DNA from: Rhizobium lentis
GTDB lineage: Bacteria > Pseudomonadota > Alphaproteobacteria > Rhizobiales > Rhizobiaceae
Direction of reading: 5' to 3'
DNA: 64,000 bases
NCBI RefSeq assembly: GCF_017352135.1
Contig: NZ_CP071454.1
Span: 744,001 to 808,000 of the forward strand
The notes under the pieces are model-generated. The model searched no databases. It was not told where the DNA came from and saw nothing but the letters and a program-made list of their open reading frames with translations. A program made the position numbers and the translations under genes. Shown piece after piece: positions 43,505 through 53,188 of the stretch. Within the stretch, counting starts at the first letter, position 1. Each line of letters starts with the position of its first letter.

Positions 43505-44716
43505 TCAATTTCCAAGATCCTGTATCGCGTTACGGGTATCGTTGGCGTCGTCCGTTACTCCGGCGACAGTGGACGATACCGAGTTTACGATGTCAAGGAA
43601 CTTGACCAATTCGACAGAGTCCGAATTGGAAATATAGATAATATCCTTGTCTTCCATCTTGAATTGCTGGGCGGCAAACAGGGTTGCCGGATCACGAAGA
43701 TTGGCGCGGATAATCACCGGAACCGTATCGCCCGCAAACCGCGTTGTATCTACATGCATCGCTGCAAGCGTCTTCTTGGGGACGGGGCGATAGAGCAGGA
43801 CCTGGGCCGGATCCGCACGATCGTCGCGCAGGCCGCCCGCCTTGGCGATGGCCTCCCCGAGCGTCAGATCCGACTCTTCGAAATCGAACCGGCCGCTGAC
43901 GCCGGCGGCGCCGAGCGCCAGGAACGTACGGCGCTCATGATCGACCGAGATCGTATCATCCGGCGCGACATAGATATTCTCCGCCGGGTTTTTCAACAGC
44001 GTATTGTAGGCGACGGTCGCCGTTCTGCCGCGGCGCTGCAGCGTCACGTTGGTTTCGATGTTATTGGTCGTCAAACCACCCGCCGCGGAAATGACGTCGA
44101 GAATGCGCTCACCGGCCGGGCTGATCTGGACGCGCTGAGGATTGTTGACGTCACCGAGCACGGCCACCTGACTGGAACGGTTGGTCGTCGTGGTGATAAC
44201 CACCTGCGGCTCGATTGCGCGACTGGCCAGACGATCCTCGACGTCCTGCTCGACGGTCTCCTTCAGGCGACCGGCAGCCGGAACGCGACCCGCATAGGGG
44301 ATCGTGATCGTTCCGTTTCTATCAATGGTCTGAGCAGGCAGAGAGATATAATTGCCGGGCCGGCTACCGGCGTCGGAGGGAATGAAGAGACCGCCGGACT
44401 GAGCTTCGAAAATCGCAACCTCGACGACATCGCCATAACCGAGCGGAATTTCAGGCGCACCGCCGCGACCACCGCCAAAACCCTTGAAGGAGGTCGGCTG
44501 CGGGGTCGTGAAATAGGACAGGACGTTCTTGCTGAGATCAATCAGGGCGTAGTCGATACCGACGCGACGCTCCTTCGTTGTTACCTTTACCGCCGCCCCT
44601 CGATCGACATCTTTATGATCGGGACCGGATCTTGGCAATGACGTGCAGCTTGCCAATATACTCGTTAGCGCTACAACAATGGCGACGCGTGTACTACCGA
44701 CAGGAAAACAACCCAT
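43505..44716 (-). CDS. Outer-membrane polysaccharide export lipoprotein (Wza/OPX, PssN-like)
   Basis: A 403-residue protein with a lipoprotein signal (IVVALTSILASC; lipidated Cys24), a poly_export domain (IPLGYGDVVEVAIFEAQSGG, ISLPAQTIDRNGTITIPYAG) and SLBB-like repeats (QVAVLGDVNNPQRVQISP; FLALGAAGVSGRFDFEE). It would form the periplasmic/outer-membrane exit channel for the polymer, working with the co-polymerase downstream. In R. leguminosarum the counterpart is PssN. ATG 44716 is taken as the start; a TTG 14 codons upstream opens the frame and lacks support. Confidence 0.82.
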   Translation of the reverse strand: MGCFPVGSTRVAIVVALTSILASCTSLPRSGPDHKDVDRGAAVKVTTKERRVGIDYALIDLSKNVLSYFTTPQPTSFKGFGGGRGGAPEIPLGYGDVVEVAIFEAQSGGLFIPSDAGSRPGNYISLPAQTIDRNGTITIPYAGRVPAAGRLKETVEQDVEDRLASRAIEPQVVITTTTNRSSQVAVLGDVNNPQRVQISPAGERILDVISAAGGLTTNNIETNVTLQRRGRTATVAYNTLLKNPAENIYVAPDDTISVDHERRTFLALGAAGVSGRFDFEESDLTLGEAIAKAGGLRDDRADPAQVLLYRPVPKKTLAAMHVDTTRFAGDTVPVIIRANLRDPATLFAAQQFKMEDKDIIYISNSDSVELVKFLDIVNSVSSTVAGVTDDANDTRNAIQDLGN

Positions 44717-45016
44717 AGAATAACCCGTGTTGACGCCCTTGAAGCTACTGCTCCGCAATCGGACAAATTACAAGACAATCCCTGATCAATAATTACCGAA
44801 TGCCGTTTATGATTCTCTAACTGTGGCAGCCCGGCAACGCCGAGCCTTCAGCAAACGAACGGCCTCAGCCCGGCTCTCTGACGCCGGAAATAATCTAAAG
44901 GCTGGGTCCGCTATAAAATCTCTTGCGTTTGAGAGTCAACCCGCAGCCCCCAATCAATCCGCATTTTCGAAAAATCTTCATAAATTCCATTCATTTAATT
45001 CGTTGGGGCCTTCCGG

Positions 45017-46426
45017 TCATCCATATGGGCGGTCCGTTTCGCCACGACTGCGGCCGAGACTAATGGCAACGACGGCGCTTAGGAAGGCGGCGAAAAACAC
45101 CGCGAAACCCGGTATTTGCAGCGAGAAGTCGACCGCGGCATGGAGAGCGACCAGAACCGTCGCTGCCAGGCCGAGCAGGACATAGTGCCTCTGGCGCCGT
45201 CTCTCGGCGAGCCCGCGCCAAAAAATCTTGGCAAGTACTGCGAAAGTCAGAAGCGCCAGAACCGGAAATACTACCCCGAGTCCCAGAAATCCTTCGAGAT
45301 AAAAATTATGGGCGCGGTCAAAGATCCCGAAGATGCCGCAGGCCGGATCGCGGTAAGCAGAAAACACGGTGCGGAAGGTTCCAAGACCCGTTCCCGTCAA
45401 CCAGTGATCCGAAATGGCACGCCATATGCCGGGCAGGATGCAGAAGCGATCGTCATCCTCGAGCCGCCGTTCCTGCGCCCGCAAAATCGCCTGTCCTGCA
45501 AAGAGCATCAGCAAGACGACGACGAAGAGGACCGCCGACACAAGCTTCAACATCGAACGCCATCTCGGCGCCGGTCTGAAATAGCGCCTCGAGCTGTTCC
45601 AATTGATGACAAGCCACGGAAAATAGATGAGAGCGGCAACAAAGGTGGCGAATATCCCGGCGCGCGATCGGCTCAGCATCAACGCGGTGAAACATGCGCA
45701 CAGGAGCAGAATGTAGATCCACGTTCTCAAGAGCAGAACGTGTCTGCCCGGCTCGCCAGGCGGATGGACTGAATAGGCGCGGGAAATATCCCTCACCAGC
45801 GTTAGCATGAGCAGCGTTCCCAGCCCGAGGAAGGTCGCAGCGGTGTTGCGGTTGACGAAAACCGCCGTCAGGCTATCGAGGTAGGCGTGTTTTTCGATGA
45901 CGATCAGAACGTTGGGAAACATCGAAAATTGCAGCAGGCCGAAAACAGCCATGCTGCCTGCGGCAAGCCCGAGGCCGGCTAGCACCTTCCGCGCTCGTTG
46001 ATCGGTATCGCACAAAATCAGCCCGGTCAGGAACGTCACGAAGGGCAGCGCCACCCAGAGAATCGCGGCAAACGTGTCGGCGGGTTCGACGGAGATCGCC
46101 GCATATCGGACACCTGCCAGATCACGCGCAGCGCTCCAGGCAGGGTTTGCCAGCCAATGGGCCGGCAGTTCGATCGCCTGGATAAACGTCCAGCCCGTCA
46201 GCACGACGAGCACAGACAAGGCAATGCGGAACACCCATCTGCTTTGCCTTGGCTCCGTAAACAGCAATCCCGAAAGGATGGCGAGAGCAAACATTCCGAT
46301 CGCAGCGAATGCGAAGGGAAAGGGTGTAACGCTTCCGAACGGAATCAGCGTCAATATCACGAGCGCTATGAAAGCAACGAGGATCGCCTCCCGCAAGATC
46401 TCCCTGTTGATGAGTTTGGGCAACAT
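45017..46426 (-). CDS. O-antigen ligase/polymerase family protein (Wzy, PssT-like position)
   Basis: A 469-residue polytopic membrane protein with about 10-12 helices (ILVAFIALVILTLIPFGSV, FAAIGMFALAILSGLLF and others) and the Wzy_C loop (ALMLSRSRAGIFATFVAALI; HWLTGTGLGTFRTVFSAY; AHNFYLEGFLGLGVVF). It would polymerise or ligate repeat units at the periplasmic face. It is upstream of the OPX, secreted and co-polymerase genes in the same orientation, the arrangement described for pssT-pssN-pssO-pssP. A second polymerase-like gene at 23663 suggests two distinct polymers or a ligase/polymerase division. Confidence 0.8.
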   Translation of the reverse strand: MLPKLINREILREAILVAFIALVILTLIPFGSVTPFPFAFAAIGMFALAILSGLLFTEPRQSRWVFRIALSVLVVLTGWTFIQAIELPAHWLANPAWSAARDLAGVRYAAISVEPADTFAAILWVALPFVTFLTGLILCDTDQRARKVLAGLGLAAGSMAVFGLLQFSMFPNVLIVIEKHAYLDSLTAVFVNRNTAATFLGLGTLLMLTLVRDISRAYSVHPPGEPGRHVLLLRTWIYILLLCACFTALMLSRSRAGIFATFVAALIYFPWLVINWNSSRRYFRPAPRWRSMLKLVSAVLFVVVLLMLFAGQAILRAQERRLEDDDRFCILPGIWRAISDHWLTGTGLGTFRTVFSAYRDPACGIFGIFDRAHNFYLEGFLGLGVVFPVLALLTFAVLAKIFWRGLAERRRQRHYVLLGLAATVLVALHAAVDFSLQIPGFAVFFAAFLSAVVAISLGRSRGETDRPYG

Positions 46427-46727
46427 TAGACTTCACTCACCAGCGGCTACACGAGAAGACCACAACCATCACGGCTAATATACTCGTACTAACATAAGTT
46501 GCATATCAAGCGCTTGCGTGCTAAAGTGCAACAGAATTCCACAACGATTAAAATTGTCGCGAAAGCCTTAAGCCAATCGAGACACGGCCCGATTATGCTC
46601 CTTCAGGCAGCAGAAACGGGACAGACTTCCTGCGCCCAATACTTGGCGGATCACTAAATCGCCATGCCATTGACTGAGACAAAAGGCAAGCCTGATCTCA
46701 ATCGGTTGCCCTGAACGGGGATTAGAG
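46427..46727. other. Divergent intergenic region
   Basis: 301 bases between the polymerase gene and the transglutaminase-like gene, presumably with both promoters. No hairpin or conserved box was recognised. Confidence 0.45.
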
Positions 46728-47327
46728 ATGAAGAGAACGTTCGTTACACTTCTGGCACTGGCTTTTACAGCGGGCAATGCCTGCTCGGCATTTGCCGCCG
46801 GTCCCGGTGGTGTTGCCCGCGGTCTGACCAGCAGTCCAGCGGTTAGCTATGTCTCCGAAAAAGGAAAGATCGTTGCGCCCTTCGCCCAGGTGCTGTTCTG
46901 CGCCCAGAACCCCGCCGAATGCCGCGACAATAATGGTCTGGCGGTCATCGCACTGACGGAACAGGAAATGCTGCAGCTGAAGAATGTGAACAACAGCGTC
47001 AATCGGACGATGATCGGCAGGAACGACCCTCGCAACGAGCTCAACGGTGATGTCTGGAAGGTCAATGTTCGCAGCGGCGACTGTGAGGATTTCGCGTTGA
47101 CCAAGCGCAGCCGGCTGATGGCGATGGGCTGGTCATCGCGCGCTTTGCGGATCGCGACCGCCTATACGCCATCGGGGGAAGGACATGCCGTCCTGGTGGT
47201 CAGGACCGATAAGGGCGACCTGGTGCTCGACAACAGGAAAAGCAGCATCAAGAACTGGCGCGATACGGATCTGCGCTGGGATAAAATTCAATCGGATACA
47301 GACCCTTATGTCTGGTATCGGCTGTGA
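46728..47327 (+). CDS. Exported transglutaminase-like cysteine peptidase (BTLCP family)
   Basis: A 199-residue protein with a cleavable signal peptide (TFVTLLALAFTAGNACSAFA) and a bacterial transglutaminase-like cysteine proteinase fold. The catalytic triad is visible: Cys119 in RSGDCEDFALTK, His153 in GEGHAVLVVR and Asp168 in LVLDNRKSS. Some BTLCPs (LapG) cleave large adhesins, but this shorter Rhizobiales type is usually of unknown target. Its closeness to adhesin and secretion genes makes surface-protein processing an attractive but untested idea. Followed by about 290 bp of non-coding DNA. Confidence 0.82.
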   Translation: MKRTFVTLLALAFTAGNACSAFAAGPGGVARGLTSSPAVSYVSEKGKIVAPFAQVLFCAQNPAECRDNNGLAVIALTEQEMLQLKNVNNSVNRTMIGRNDPRNELNGDVWKVNVRSGDCEDFALTKRSRLMAMGWSSRALRIATAYTPSGEGHAVLVVRTDKGDLVLDNRKSSIKNWRDTDLRWDKIQSDTDPYVWYRL

Positions 47328-47618
47328 CGACGGGCACGGCTGCAGTCTTCGGAACGCCCACGTCTCAATAATCAATTTCACTGTTTCGGTTTGAGGTCGA
47401 GCCTGCTCCATGAGCGGCTCGACTTGTCATATCGCTCACATAAACCTATGCTTTCGCTGTCGACAGGGTAGCTGACAGCGAGTTGCAGGTGCCCTGGGTT
47501 GGATTTCCGACGTGGGCGACCAGGCGATCTTCGATATTGTCTTTTCGCTCAGATTAAGTATGACGGGACCCATGCTGCGACGCAGCATGACGTTCTACTC
47601 TAATGATTTGAGGGAAAT

Positions 47619-48938
47619 ATGCGCATCACGATGATTGGATCAGGCTATGTAGGCCTCGTTTCAGGCGTTTGCTTTGCGGATTTCGGCCACGACGTCATCT
47701 GCGTCGATAAGGATCTGAGCAAGATCGAGGCTCTTCGCGAAGGCCGCATTCCGATCTACGAGCCAGGTCTCGATCAGCTGGTCGCCGAAAACACCAGCAC
47801 CGGCCGCCTGTCCTTTTCGACGGATGTCGGCGAAAGCGTTCGTGGCGCCGATGTCGTGTTCATCGCCGTCGGCACGCCGTCCCGGCGCGGCGACGGCCAT
47901 GCCGATCTCTCCTACGTCTATGCGGCTGCACGCGAGATTGCCACCTATGTTGAAGGTTTTACCGTGATCGTCACCAAGTCGACGGTGCCGGTCGGCACGG
48001 GAGACGAGGTCGAGCGCATCGTGCGGGAAACCAATCCTTCGGCGGATGTCGCCGTCGTCTCCAATCCCGAGTTTCTGCGCGAAGGCGCGGCGATCGAGGA
48101 TTTCAAGCGTCCCGACCGCATCGTCGTCGGTCTGAACGACGACCGGGCGCGCGAGACGATGACCGAAGTCTACCGTCCGCTTTACCTGAACCAGGCTCCG
48201 CTGGTCTTCACGAGCCGCCGCACCTCCGAGCTCATCAAATATGCAGCCAACGCCTTCCTGGCCATGAAGATCACCTTCATCAACGAGATCGCCGATCTCT
48301 GCGAAAGGGTCGATGCCAACGTTCAGGACGTTTCGCGCGGCATCGGTCTCGATGGCCGTATCGGCTCGAAGTTCCTGCACGCCGGTCCCGGTTACGGCGG
48401 TTCGTGCTTCCCCAAGGATACGCTTGCCCTTGCCAAGACGGCGCAGGATTACGATGCGCCGGTCCGTCTGATCGAAACGACGATCTCGATCAACGACAAT
48501 CGCAAGCGGGCGATGGGCCGCAAGGTCATTTCGGCCGTCGGCGGAGACATTCGCGGCAAGAAAGTCGCCATCCTCGGACTGACCTTCAAGCCGAACACCG
48601 ACGACATGCGCGACAGCCCGGCCATCGCCATCATCCAGACGCTGCAGGATGCCGGTGCCCAGGTTGTCGGCTATGATCCTGAGGGTATGGAGAATGCCCG
48701 CAAGGTCATCGAGAACATCGAATATGCGAATGGCCCTTATGAAGCCGCCGCCGGCGCCGATGCCCTCGTCATCGTCACCGAATGGAACCAGTTCCGCGCG
48801 CTCGATTTCAATCGCCTGAAGCAGTCGATGCGCGCCCCGATCCTGGTCGACCTGCGCAACATCTATCGCAGTGACGAGATCCGCAAACACGGCTTTACCT
48901 ATACCGGTATCGGCACCAATCTCTACCAGGACGCCTGA
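47619..48938 (+). CDS. rkpK: UDP-glucose 6-dehydrogenase
   Basis: A 439-residue enzyme converting UDP-glucose to UDP-glucuronate with two NAD+. The N-terminal Rossmann motif is MIGSGYVGLVSGVCFADFGH; the catalytic Cys263 lies in GPGYGGSCFPKDTLALAKT; VPVGTGDEVERIV, NPEFLREGAAIEDF and GLTFKPNTDDMRDSPA are diagnostic. In rhizobia the gene is called rkpK, ugd or exo5, and its product supplies GlcA for EPS, CPS and LPS. The PssD/PssE-like transferase and the epimerase at 57939 both depend on its product. ATG 47619 follows GAGGGAAAT. A clear terminator follows the gene. Confidence 0.93.
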   Translation: MRITMIGSGYVGLVSGVCFADFGHDVICVDKDLSKIEALREGRIPIYEPGLDQLVAENTSTGRLSFSTDVGESVRGADVVFIAVGTPSRRGDGHADLSYVYAAAREIATYVEGFTVIVTKSTVPVGTGDEVERIVRETNPSADVAVVSNPEFLREGAAIEDFKRPDRIVVGLNDDRARETMTEVYRPLYLNQAPLVFTSRRTSELIKYAANAFLAMKITFINEIADLCERVDANVQDVSRGIGLDGRIGSKFLHAGPGYGGSCFPKDTLALAKTAQDYDAPVRLIETTISINDNRKRAMGRKVISAVGGDIRGKKVAILGLTFKPNTDDMRDSPAIAIIQTLQDAGAQVVGYDPEGMENARKVIENIEYANGPYEAAAGADALVIVTEWNQFRALDFNRLKQSMRAPILVDLRNIYRSDEIRKHGFTYTGIGTNLYQDA

Positions 48939-48967
48939 CGGCGCCTCGTCGATATGTGAACGTTCTG

Positions 48968-49003
48968 ACGCCGCGGGGCATAGCTCCCGCGGCGTTCGTT
49001 TTT
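48968..49003 (+). terminator. Intrinsic terminator after UDP-glucose dehydrogenase
   Basis: ACGCCGCGGG pairs with CCCGCGGCGT around an 8-base loop and is followed by TCGTTTTT, the best classical terminator in the window. Confidence 0.85.
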
Positions 49004-49059
49004 GGAGGGGGTGGCGCAAAATGGCGGCGATTTTTCCGATCGTGCCATGTTCTCTGTGT

Positions 49060-49851
49060 CTAAAGGATGCCGACCCGTGTTCCCTTGATCGTCAGCACGG
49101 TCAAACGGCCGGTTGCCGACACCGCGGTGTCGATACCGATGCGCTGCGGTCCGAATGTCGGGATTCGCGCCGGTGTGTGCCCGTGGATCACCAAGAAGGG
49201 AAGCTGCGGTCCTTCATCCAGGAAGGGCTGGCGGATCCACATGAGGTCAAGGTCCTTCTGTTTCTTGAGATCGACGCCCGGCTTGACGCCCGCATGGACA
49301 AAAAGGACCCTTCCCATCTGCAGCATGACCGGCAGTGATTCCAGAAATTGGATATGCCGCTCGGGTATCATGTTGTGAATGACGCGGGCGATCGCCTCGT
49401 TTCCGGCCGCCGACTGCAACAAATGGTCGATATCGATACCGTACGACTGCAGCGTCTCGGTTCCAGCAAAGCTCAGCCATTCGAAAATGCGCGCCGGTTT
49501 GCGATAGAGCTTCACCAGTTCCGCGTCGTGATTGCCGCATAAGACCAAACGCTGAAACCCCGGCGGCGGGCCCTTGCTGAGGAATTCCAGCACCGCGCTC
49601 GAATCCGGCCCGCGATCGACGTAATCGCCGAGCATGACGATGAGTTTCGGTCCGGCTATGCGCGCGGCATCCTCCTCGATGCGGCGATGCACCGCGACGA
49701 GCTCGTTATAACAGCCGTGAATATCGCTCATGGCGTAGACCGCAGCGAATTCTCCCTCGGCAAACGTCAGCCGAGCACGTCCTTTGCGGTTACCGGCCAG
49801 TATCGGTATCTGTTGTCGCCACGGCCCTAGATAGTTAAACATGTAACCCAT
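49060..49851 (-). CDS. PPP-family metallophosphatase (serine/threonine phosphatase type)
   Basis: A 263-residue cytoplasmic phosphatase with all PPP signature blocks: AMSDIHGCYNEL, VMLGDYVDRGPDSSAV, LVLCGNHDAELVK, then FVHAGVKPGVD and VIHGHTPARIPTF. These coordinate a dinuclear metal centre. Substrate could be phosphoprotein or a diadenosine polyphosphate. It is convergent with the dehydrogenase gene. ATG 49851 is the first start; ATG 49842 three codons on is an alternative. Confidence 0.85.
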   Translation of the reverse strand: MGYMFNYLGPWRQQIPILAGNRKGRARLTFAEGEFAAVYAMSDIHGCYNELVAVHRRIEEDAARIAGPKLIVMLGDYVDRGPDSSAVLEFLSKGPPPGFQRLVLCGNHDAELVKLYRKPARIFEWLSFAGTETLQSYGIDIDHLLQSAAGNEAIARVIHNMIPERHIQFLESLPVMLQMGRVLFVHAGVKPGVDLKKQKDLDLMWIRQPFLDEGPQLPFLVIHGHTPARIPTFGPQRIGIDTAVSATGRLTVLTIKGTRVGIL

Positions 49852-50491
49852 TTACGAGATCCGACCGAACGCGAGGTTCTTCGGAAGCGATCCATTTCTT
49901 ATCCAATCCGGCATGAGGCTCAATGTTCAAAAAGAAATTGGCTTGATCACGGCCTCGTCGACATTGTACTCGCAACGCCGCCGCATTCGAAACGACATCA
50001 TCGGAGACCAATTGCAGCACCGCCTGCGCGCCCCGATCGCCGCGTCGAGCCACCGGGTCGCAATCTTCGACCATCGCGTCGCTCCCCCGCCTGAAAGTGC
50101 CGGTCCCGCTCAGGCATTTTGCCGCGGCAGCGCAACTGCTGCCCCGAGAAACGCCCTTGTCTTCATTGATATCGGGAAGGTTTCACCGCCAATATTACGC
50201 TGCATTTTGGTATATGCTGGTTAATCCGGCGTTAAATCATCTTGTTCGTCCCGTCAGCAGCTGTACCGGTCACTCATTCTCCGGGCTACAGAATTGCCGG
50301 TAACCGGATTTCCACAGACAAGGTCTGCGAAAAAGCTGTAAAAATCAACTATAGCGAGAGCCATCACAAAAAAATGAACGTTTAAGCTTATCGCGCTTGA
50401 CGGCCCTGCGGCGGCGCATAATGATGATGCGTTGCGCGCGTGAACGACGTTCGCAATCAAGAATCTCAGATCCAAAATTGCGGGGTTCAAA
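49852..50491. other. 640-bp intergenic region, no certain gene
   Basis: Short frames exist on both strands (for example minus 49835-50074, overlapping the phosphatase start, and plus 49913-50224), but none has family features or a convincing start. A possible promoter for the KTSC gene is at 50397-50424. Confidence 0.45.
50397..50424 (+). promoter_or_regulatory. Candidate promoter for the KTSC-domain gene
   Basis: TTGACG and TAATGA, spacing 16, about 68 bp before the GTG start. Fair -35, weak -10; tentative. Confidence 0.3.
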
Positions 50492-50695
50492 GTGGAAACT
50501 GCGGTTGATTCGAAACTTATCGAGGCGATTACCTACGACGAAGACAGCCGGCATCTACGGGTCTATCTGACCAACGGTCAGAGACGAGAATATGAAGGCG
50601 TTCCCAAGGGGGTCGTCGTCGGTCTGACGATGGCGGAATCGCCGGGTAATTTTTACATGAAGGCAATCAGGGGCAAATATCCTCCTCGCCCTTAG
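50492..50695 (+). CDS. KTSC domain-containing small protein
   Basis: A 67-residue protein that is almost entirely one KTSC domain: SKLIEAITYDEDSRHLRVYL, NGQRREYEGVPKGVVVGLTM, SPGNFYMKAIRGKYP. Domain function is unsettled, often nucleic-acid or phage/lysyl-tRNA related. Start is GTG 50492 with a weak upstream purine run. Monocistronic. Confidence 0.78.
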   Translation: METAVDSKLIEAITYDEDSRHLRVYLTNGQRREYEGVPKGVVVGLTMAESPGNFYMKAIRGKYPPRP

Positions 50696-50802
50696 AGCGC
50701 CTGCGTCCTGTCGAGGACGCCGACAGGACCACCTGCTGAGCAAGGATGTGGGACCGGCGTTTGCCGGCCCCACAATCACCTCGCACGAATTGAGGCACTT
50801 CA

Positions 50803-51408
50803 TCAATAGCCACTGAAGAATTCACGCACCGCATTGATTTCGAGCGGAGCAATCTCATGGCCGCCGGGATGCCAGACCGTGCTGACGTCGGCCCCGCGCT
50901 CTTTCAGGTGTTGCGACAGTGCTTCGGTCACGGGGACGGGAGCGATGGGATCCCGCTGCCCCGCCGTCACCAGCACTTTTCTTCCCGCAAGCGTCGACCG
51001 GGCTTCCGGTCTAAACGGGATGAGCGGATGCATCAGAACCGCAGCGTCGAAGATACCCTTCTCGATCAGCACATTGGCGAGGATGTTTGCGCCGTTCGAA
51101 AAACCGAGCCCGAGAATCGCGGAAGCCCGATATTCCCCGGCAACCGCCTCGACATAGGCCGCCATTTTCTCCGTCGCGCGGGAAAGATCGGGCATATCGT
51201 AAACGCCCTCGCCGGTGCGGCGGAAGAAGCGCGCCGCGCCGTATTCTGAAACATCGCCGCGCGGCGAGAGAACAGTCGCTTCGGGCAACAGGCGCCGGCC
51301 GAATTCGAAGAACTGGTTTTCGTCGCCGCCGGTGCCGTGCAGCACGACCAGCATGGGTTTGTCAGGTGCACCGGCATGCAGCAGGTGCACATATCCGTTT
51401 TCAGTCAT
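50803..51408 (-). CDS. Phospholipase/carboxylesterase family alpha/beta hydrolase (MhqD-like)
   Basis: A 201-residue serine hydrolase: LVVLHGTGGDENQFFEFGRR, the nucleophile elbow GLGFSNGANILANVL, Asp in GQRDPIAPV and His in HPGGHEI. The ATG at 51408 follows AAGGGGAAAACG; the open frame upstream overlaps the next gene and is not used. It lies 10 bp after a ring-cleaving dioxygenase on the same strand, the pairing known from MhqD/MhqO quinone-detoxification genes, so a role in handling (hydro)quinone or related electrophiles is likely. Confidence 0.82.
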   Translation of the reverse strand: MTENGYVHLLHAGAPDKPMLVVLHGTGGDENQFFEFGRRLLPEATVLSPRGDVSEYGAARFFRRTGEGVYDMPDLSRATEKMAAYVEAVAGEYRASAILGLGFSNGANILANVLIEKGIFDAAVLMHPLIPFRPEARSTLAGRKVLVTAGQRDPIAPVPVTEALSQHLKERGADVSTVWHPGGHEIAPLEINAVREFFSGY

Positions 51409-51418
51409 CGTTTTCCCC

Positions 51419-52351
51419 TTAACCCTCGAGCGGCTGCAGATGCTGTTCGAGCAGCGCGCGAAGATGGGCATGCTGGTGCGGCAGCTTCAGGGCTTCACCG
51501 AGATGGGCCGTATCCTCGTCGCGGTCGAAGCCGGGCTCGTTCGTTGCGACCTCGAACAGCACGCCGCCCGGCGTGCGGAAATAGATCGCCCAGAAATAGT
51601 CGCGATCGATCACCGGCGTGACCTGATAGCCGGTGTCCATCAGCGCCTTGCGCACTTCGAGCTGCTTTTCGCGGTTTTCGACAGCGAAGGCGACATGGTG
51701 GACGGAGCCGGCGCCGGGAAGCGCGCGGGCAATGTTCGGCATGGTCTCAAGGTCGATGAGATGCGCGCCGTTGCCATCAGGCTTGATCAGCCGCTTGACG
51801 CCATCCCTCTCCTCGCCCACCTCATAACCCATGAACCTTAGCAGTTCGGCCGTGGCGCCCTCGTCTCTCAGCCGCATGGCAACCGAATGAAAGCCACGAA
51901 TGGCGTGATCCTCGCTGATGCCCCCATGGGTCCAGGGCTGGCGGGCGTCGTCCTTGACCTCGACGAGCGCAAAGCCGTCACCATCGGGGCCGGAGAAGTT
52001 CAGACGCTTTTCGCCGAAACTTTCCTCGGCTTTCAGGCCGCCGACACCGAGGCCAGCAAAACGATCGTTCCAGAAGCCGAGCGAGCCTTGCGGAACCGAA
52101 AATACCGTCGTGCCGACCTCGCCCGTGCCGGGACGGCCTTGCGCCATCTTCGGGAACGGAAAGTAGGTCATGATCGTGCCGGGCGCACCGGTCTCGTCGC
52201 CGTAATAGAGATGATAGACATCAGGCGCGTCGAAATTCACCGTCTTTTTTACACGGCGCAACCCGAGTGCATGGGTGAAAAACTGGTTGTTGGTGCGGGC
52301 GTCCTCCGCCATCGACGTGACGTGGTGCAGACCCTTGATCTGATCGAGCAT
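51419..52351 (-). CDS. Glyoxalase-fold ring-cleaving dioxygenase (MhqO/MhqA-like)
   Basis: A 310-residue vicinal-oxygen-chelate protein made of two paired domains. Metal-site candidates are His in IKGLHHVTSMAED, His/Glu in the second half (AGSVHHVAFAVEN; GGVLFEVATNEPGF). Also DAPDVYHLYYGDETGAPGT, typical of the family. It probably cleaves hydroquinones or catechol-like rings. First gene of a two-gene operon with the MhqD-like hydrolase. Function is by family; no regulator of the MhqR type is adjacent. Confidence 0.83.
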   Translation of the reverse strand: MLDQIKGLHHVTSMAEDARTNNQFFTHALGLRRVKKTVNFDAPDVYHLYYGDETGAPGTIMTYFPFPKMAQGRPGTGEVGTTVFSVPQGSLGFWNDRFAGLGVGGLKAEESFGEKRLNFSGPDGDGFALVEVKDDARQPWTHGGISEDHAIRGFHSVAMRLRDEGATAELLRFMGYEVGEERDGVKRLIKPDGNGAHLIDLETMPNIARALPGAGSVHHVAFAVENREKQLEVRKALMDTGYQVTPVIDRDYFWAIYFRTPGGVLFEVATNEPGFDRDEDTAHLGEALKLPHQHAHLRALLEQHLQPLEG

Positions 52352-52486
52352 TTAAGACCCCTTTCATTGCCCGCCGCTGCGGGCTTTCGATGAGGCTAAG
52401 ATGCGCGCTGAACTCCCTTCCGACCAGACCTGCGGACTAAAACGCATTGTCTTCTTTTAGTGAACGATGATCAATTTGCGTTCACT

Positions 52487-53188
52487 TCAGGCGCCATGAG
52501 GATCTGCCGGCAATTGCCAGTCGATCGGCGCCCGACCGCGGGACTGCAGAAAGGCGTTCGCCCTGGAAAAATGCTTGCAGCCAAAGAAGCCGTTATGAGC
52601 CGACAGCGGCGATGGATGCGGCGCCCTGAGCACCAAATGCCGCGCCGTATCGACAAAGGCGGCCTTGCGCTGGGCATAGGAACCCCAAAGCATGAAGACG
52701 ACGGATTCGCATTCGTCATTGACCTTGCGGATCACCGCATCGGTGAAGCGCTCCCAGCCCTTGCCCTGATGGGCTGCCGCCTGCCCTTCCTCGACGGTCA
52801 GCACGCTGTTCAGCAGGAGTACGCCCTGCCTTGCCCAATGTTCCAGAAAACCGTGGCGCGCCGGTGCTATGCCGAGATCCGTTTCCAACTCCTTATAGAT
52901 ATTGACGAGCGAGGGTGGTATGCGCACCCCGGGCCGGACACTGAAGCATAGGCCGTGAGCCTGCCCGAGCCCGTGATAGGGATCCTGGCCGAGGATGACG
53001 GCCTTGACGTTGGCGATCGGCGTCAGATCAAGAGCACGGAAATATTCGCTGCCTTTGGGGAATATCCGTTTGCCGACCTGCTTCTGTGCGACGAGGAAGG
53101 ACTTGAGTTGTTGCATATAGGGGCTGGAAAACTCCCCCGTCAACGCGGCCTTCCAGCTCTCCTCGAGACTGACGGATGTATCGCTCAT
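52487..53188 (-). CDS. ung: Uracil-DNA glycosylase, family 1
   Basis: A 233-residue base-excision repair enzyme. Catalytic Asp in [20 protein letters not shown], the loop [28 protein letters not shown] and the His-containing [15 protein letters not shown] are all intact. It removes uracil from DNA. ATG 53188 ([12 protein letters not shown]) is preferred to the upstream ATG at 53224, matching usual N-termini. Monocistronic. Confidence 0.93.
   Translation of the reverse strand: MSDTSVSLEESWKAALTGEFSSPYMQQLKSFLVAQKQVGKRIFPKGSEYFRALDLTPIANVKAVILGQDPYHGLGQAHGLCFSVRPGVRIPPSLVNIYKELETDLGIAPARHGFLEHWARQGVLLLNSVLTVEEGQAAAHQGKGWERFTDAVIRKVNDECESVVFMLWGSYAQRKAAFVDTARHLVLRAPHPSPLSAHNGFFGCKHFSRANAFLQSRGRAPIDWQLPADPHGA

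Noticed and set aside
47661..49019. 452-codon minus-strand frame opposite UDP-glucose dehydrogenase
   Set aside because: Overlaps a fully conserved enzyme completely and has no recognisable motif.
49835..50074. 79-codon minus-strand frame upstream of the phosphatase gene
   Set aside because: Overlaps the phosphatase start and has no credible start or motif; left as undecided non-coding DNA.
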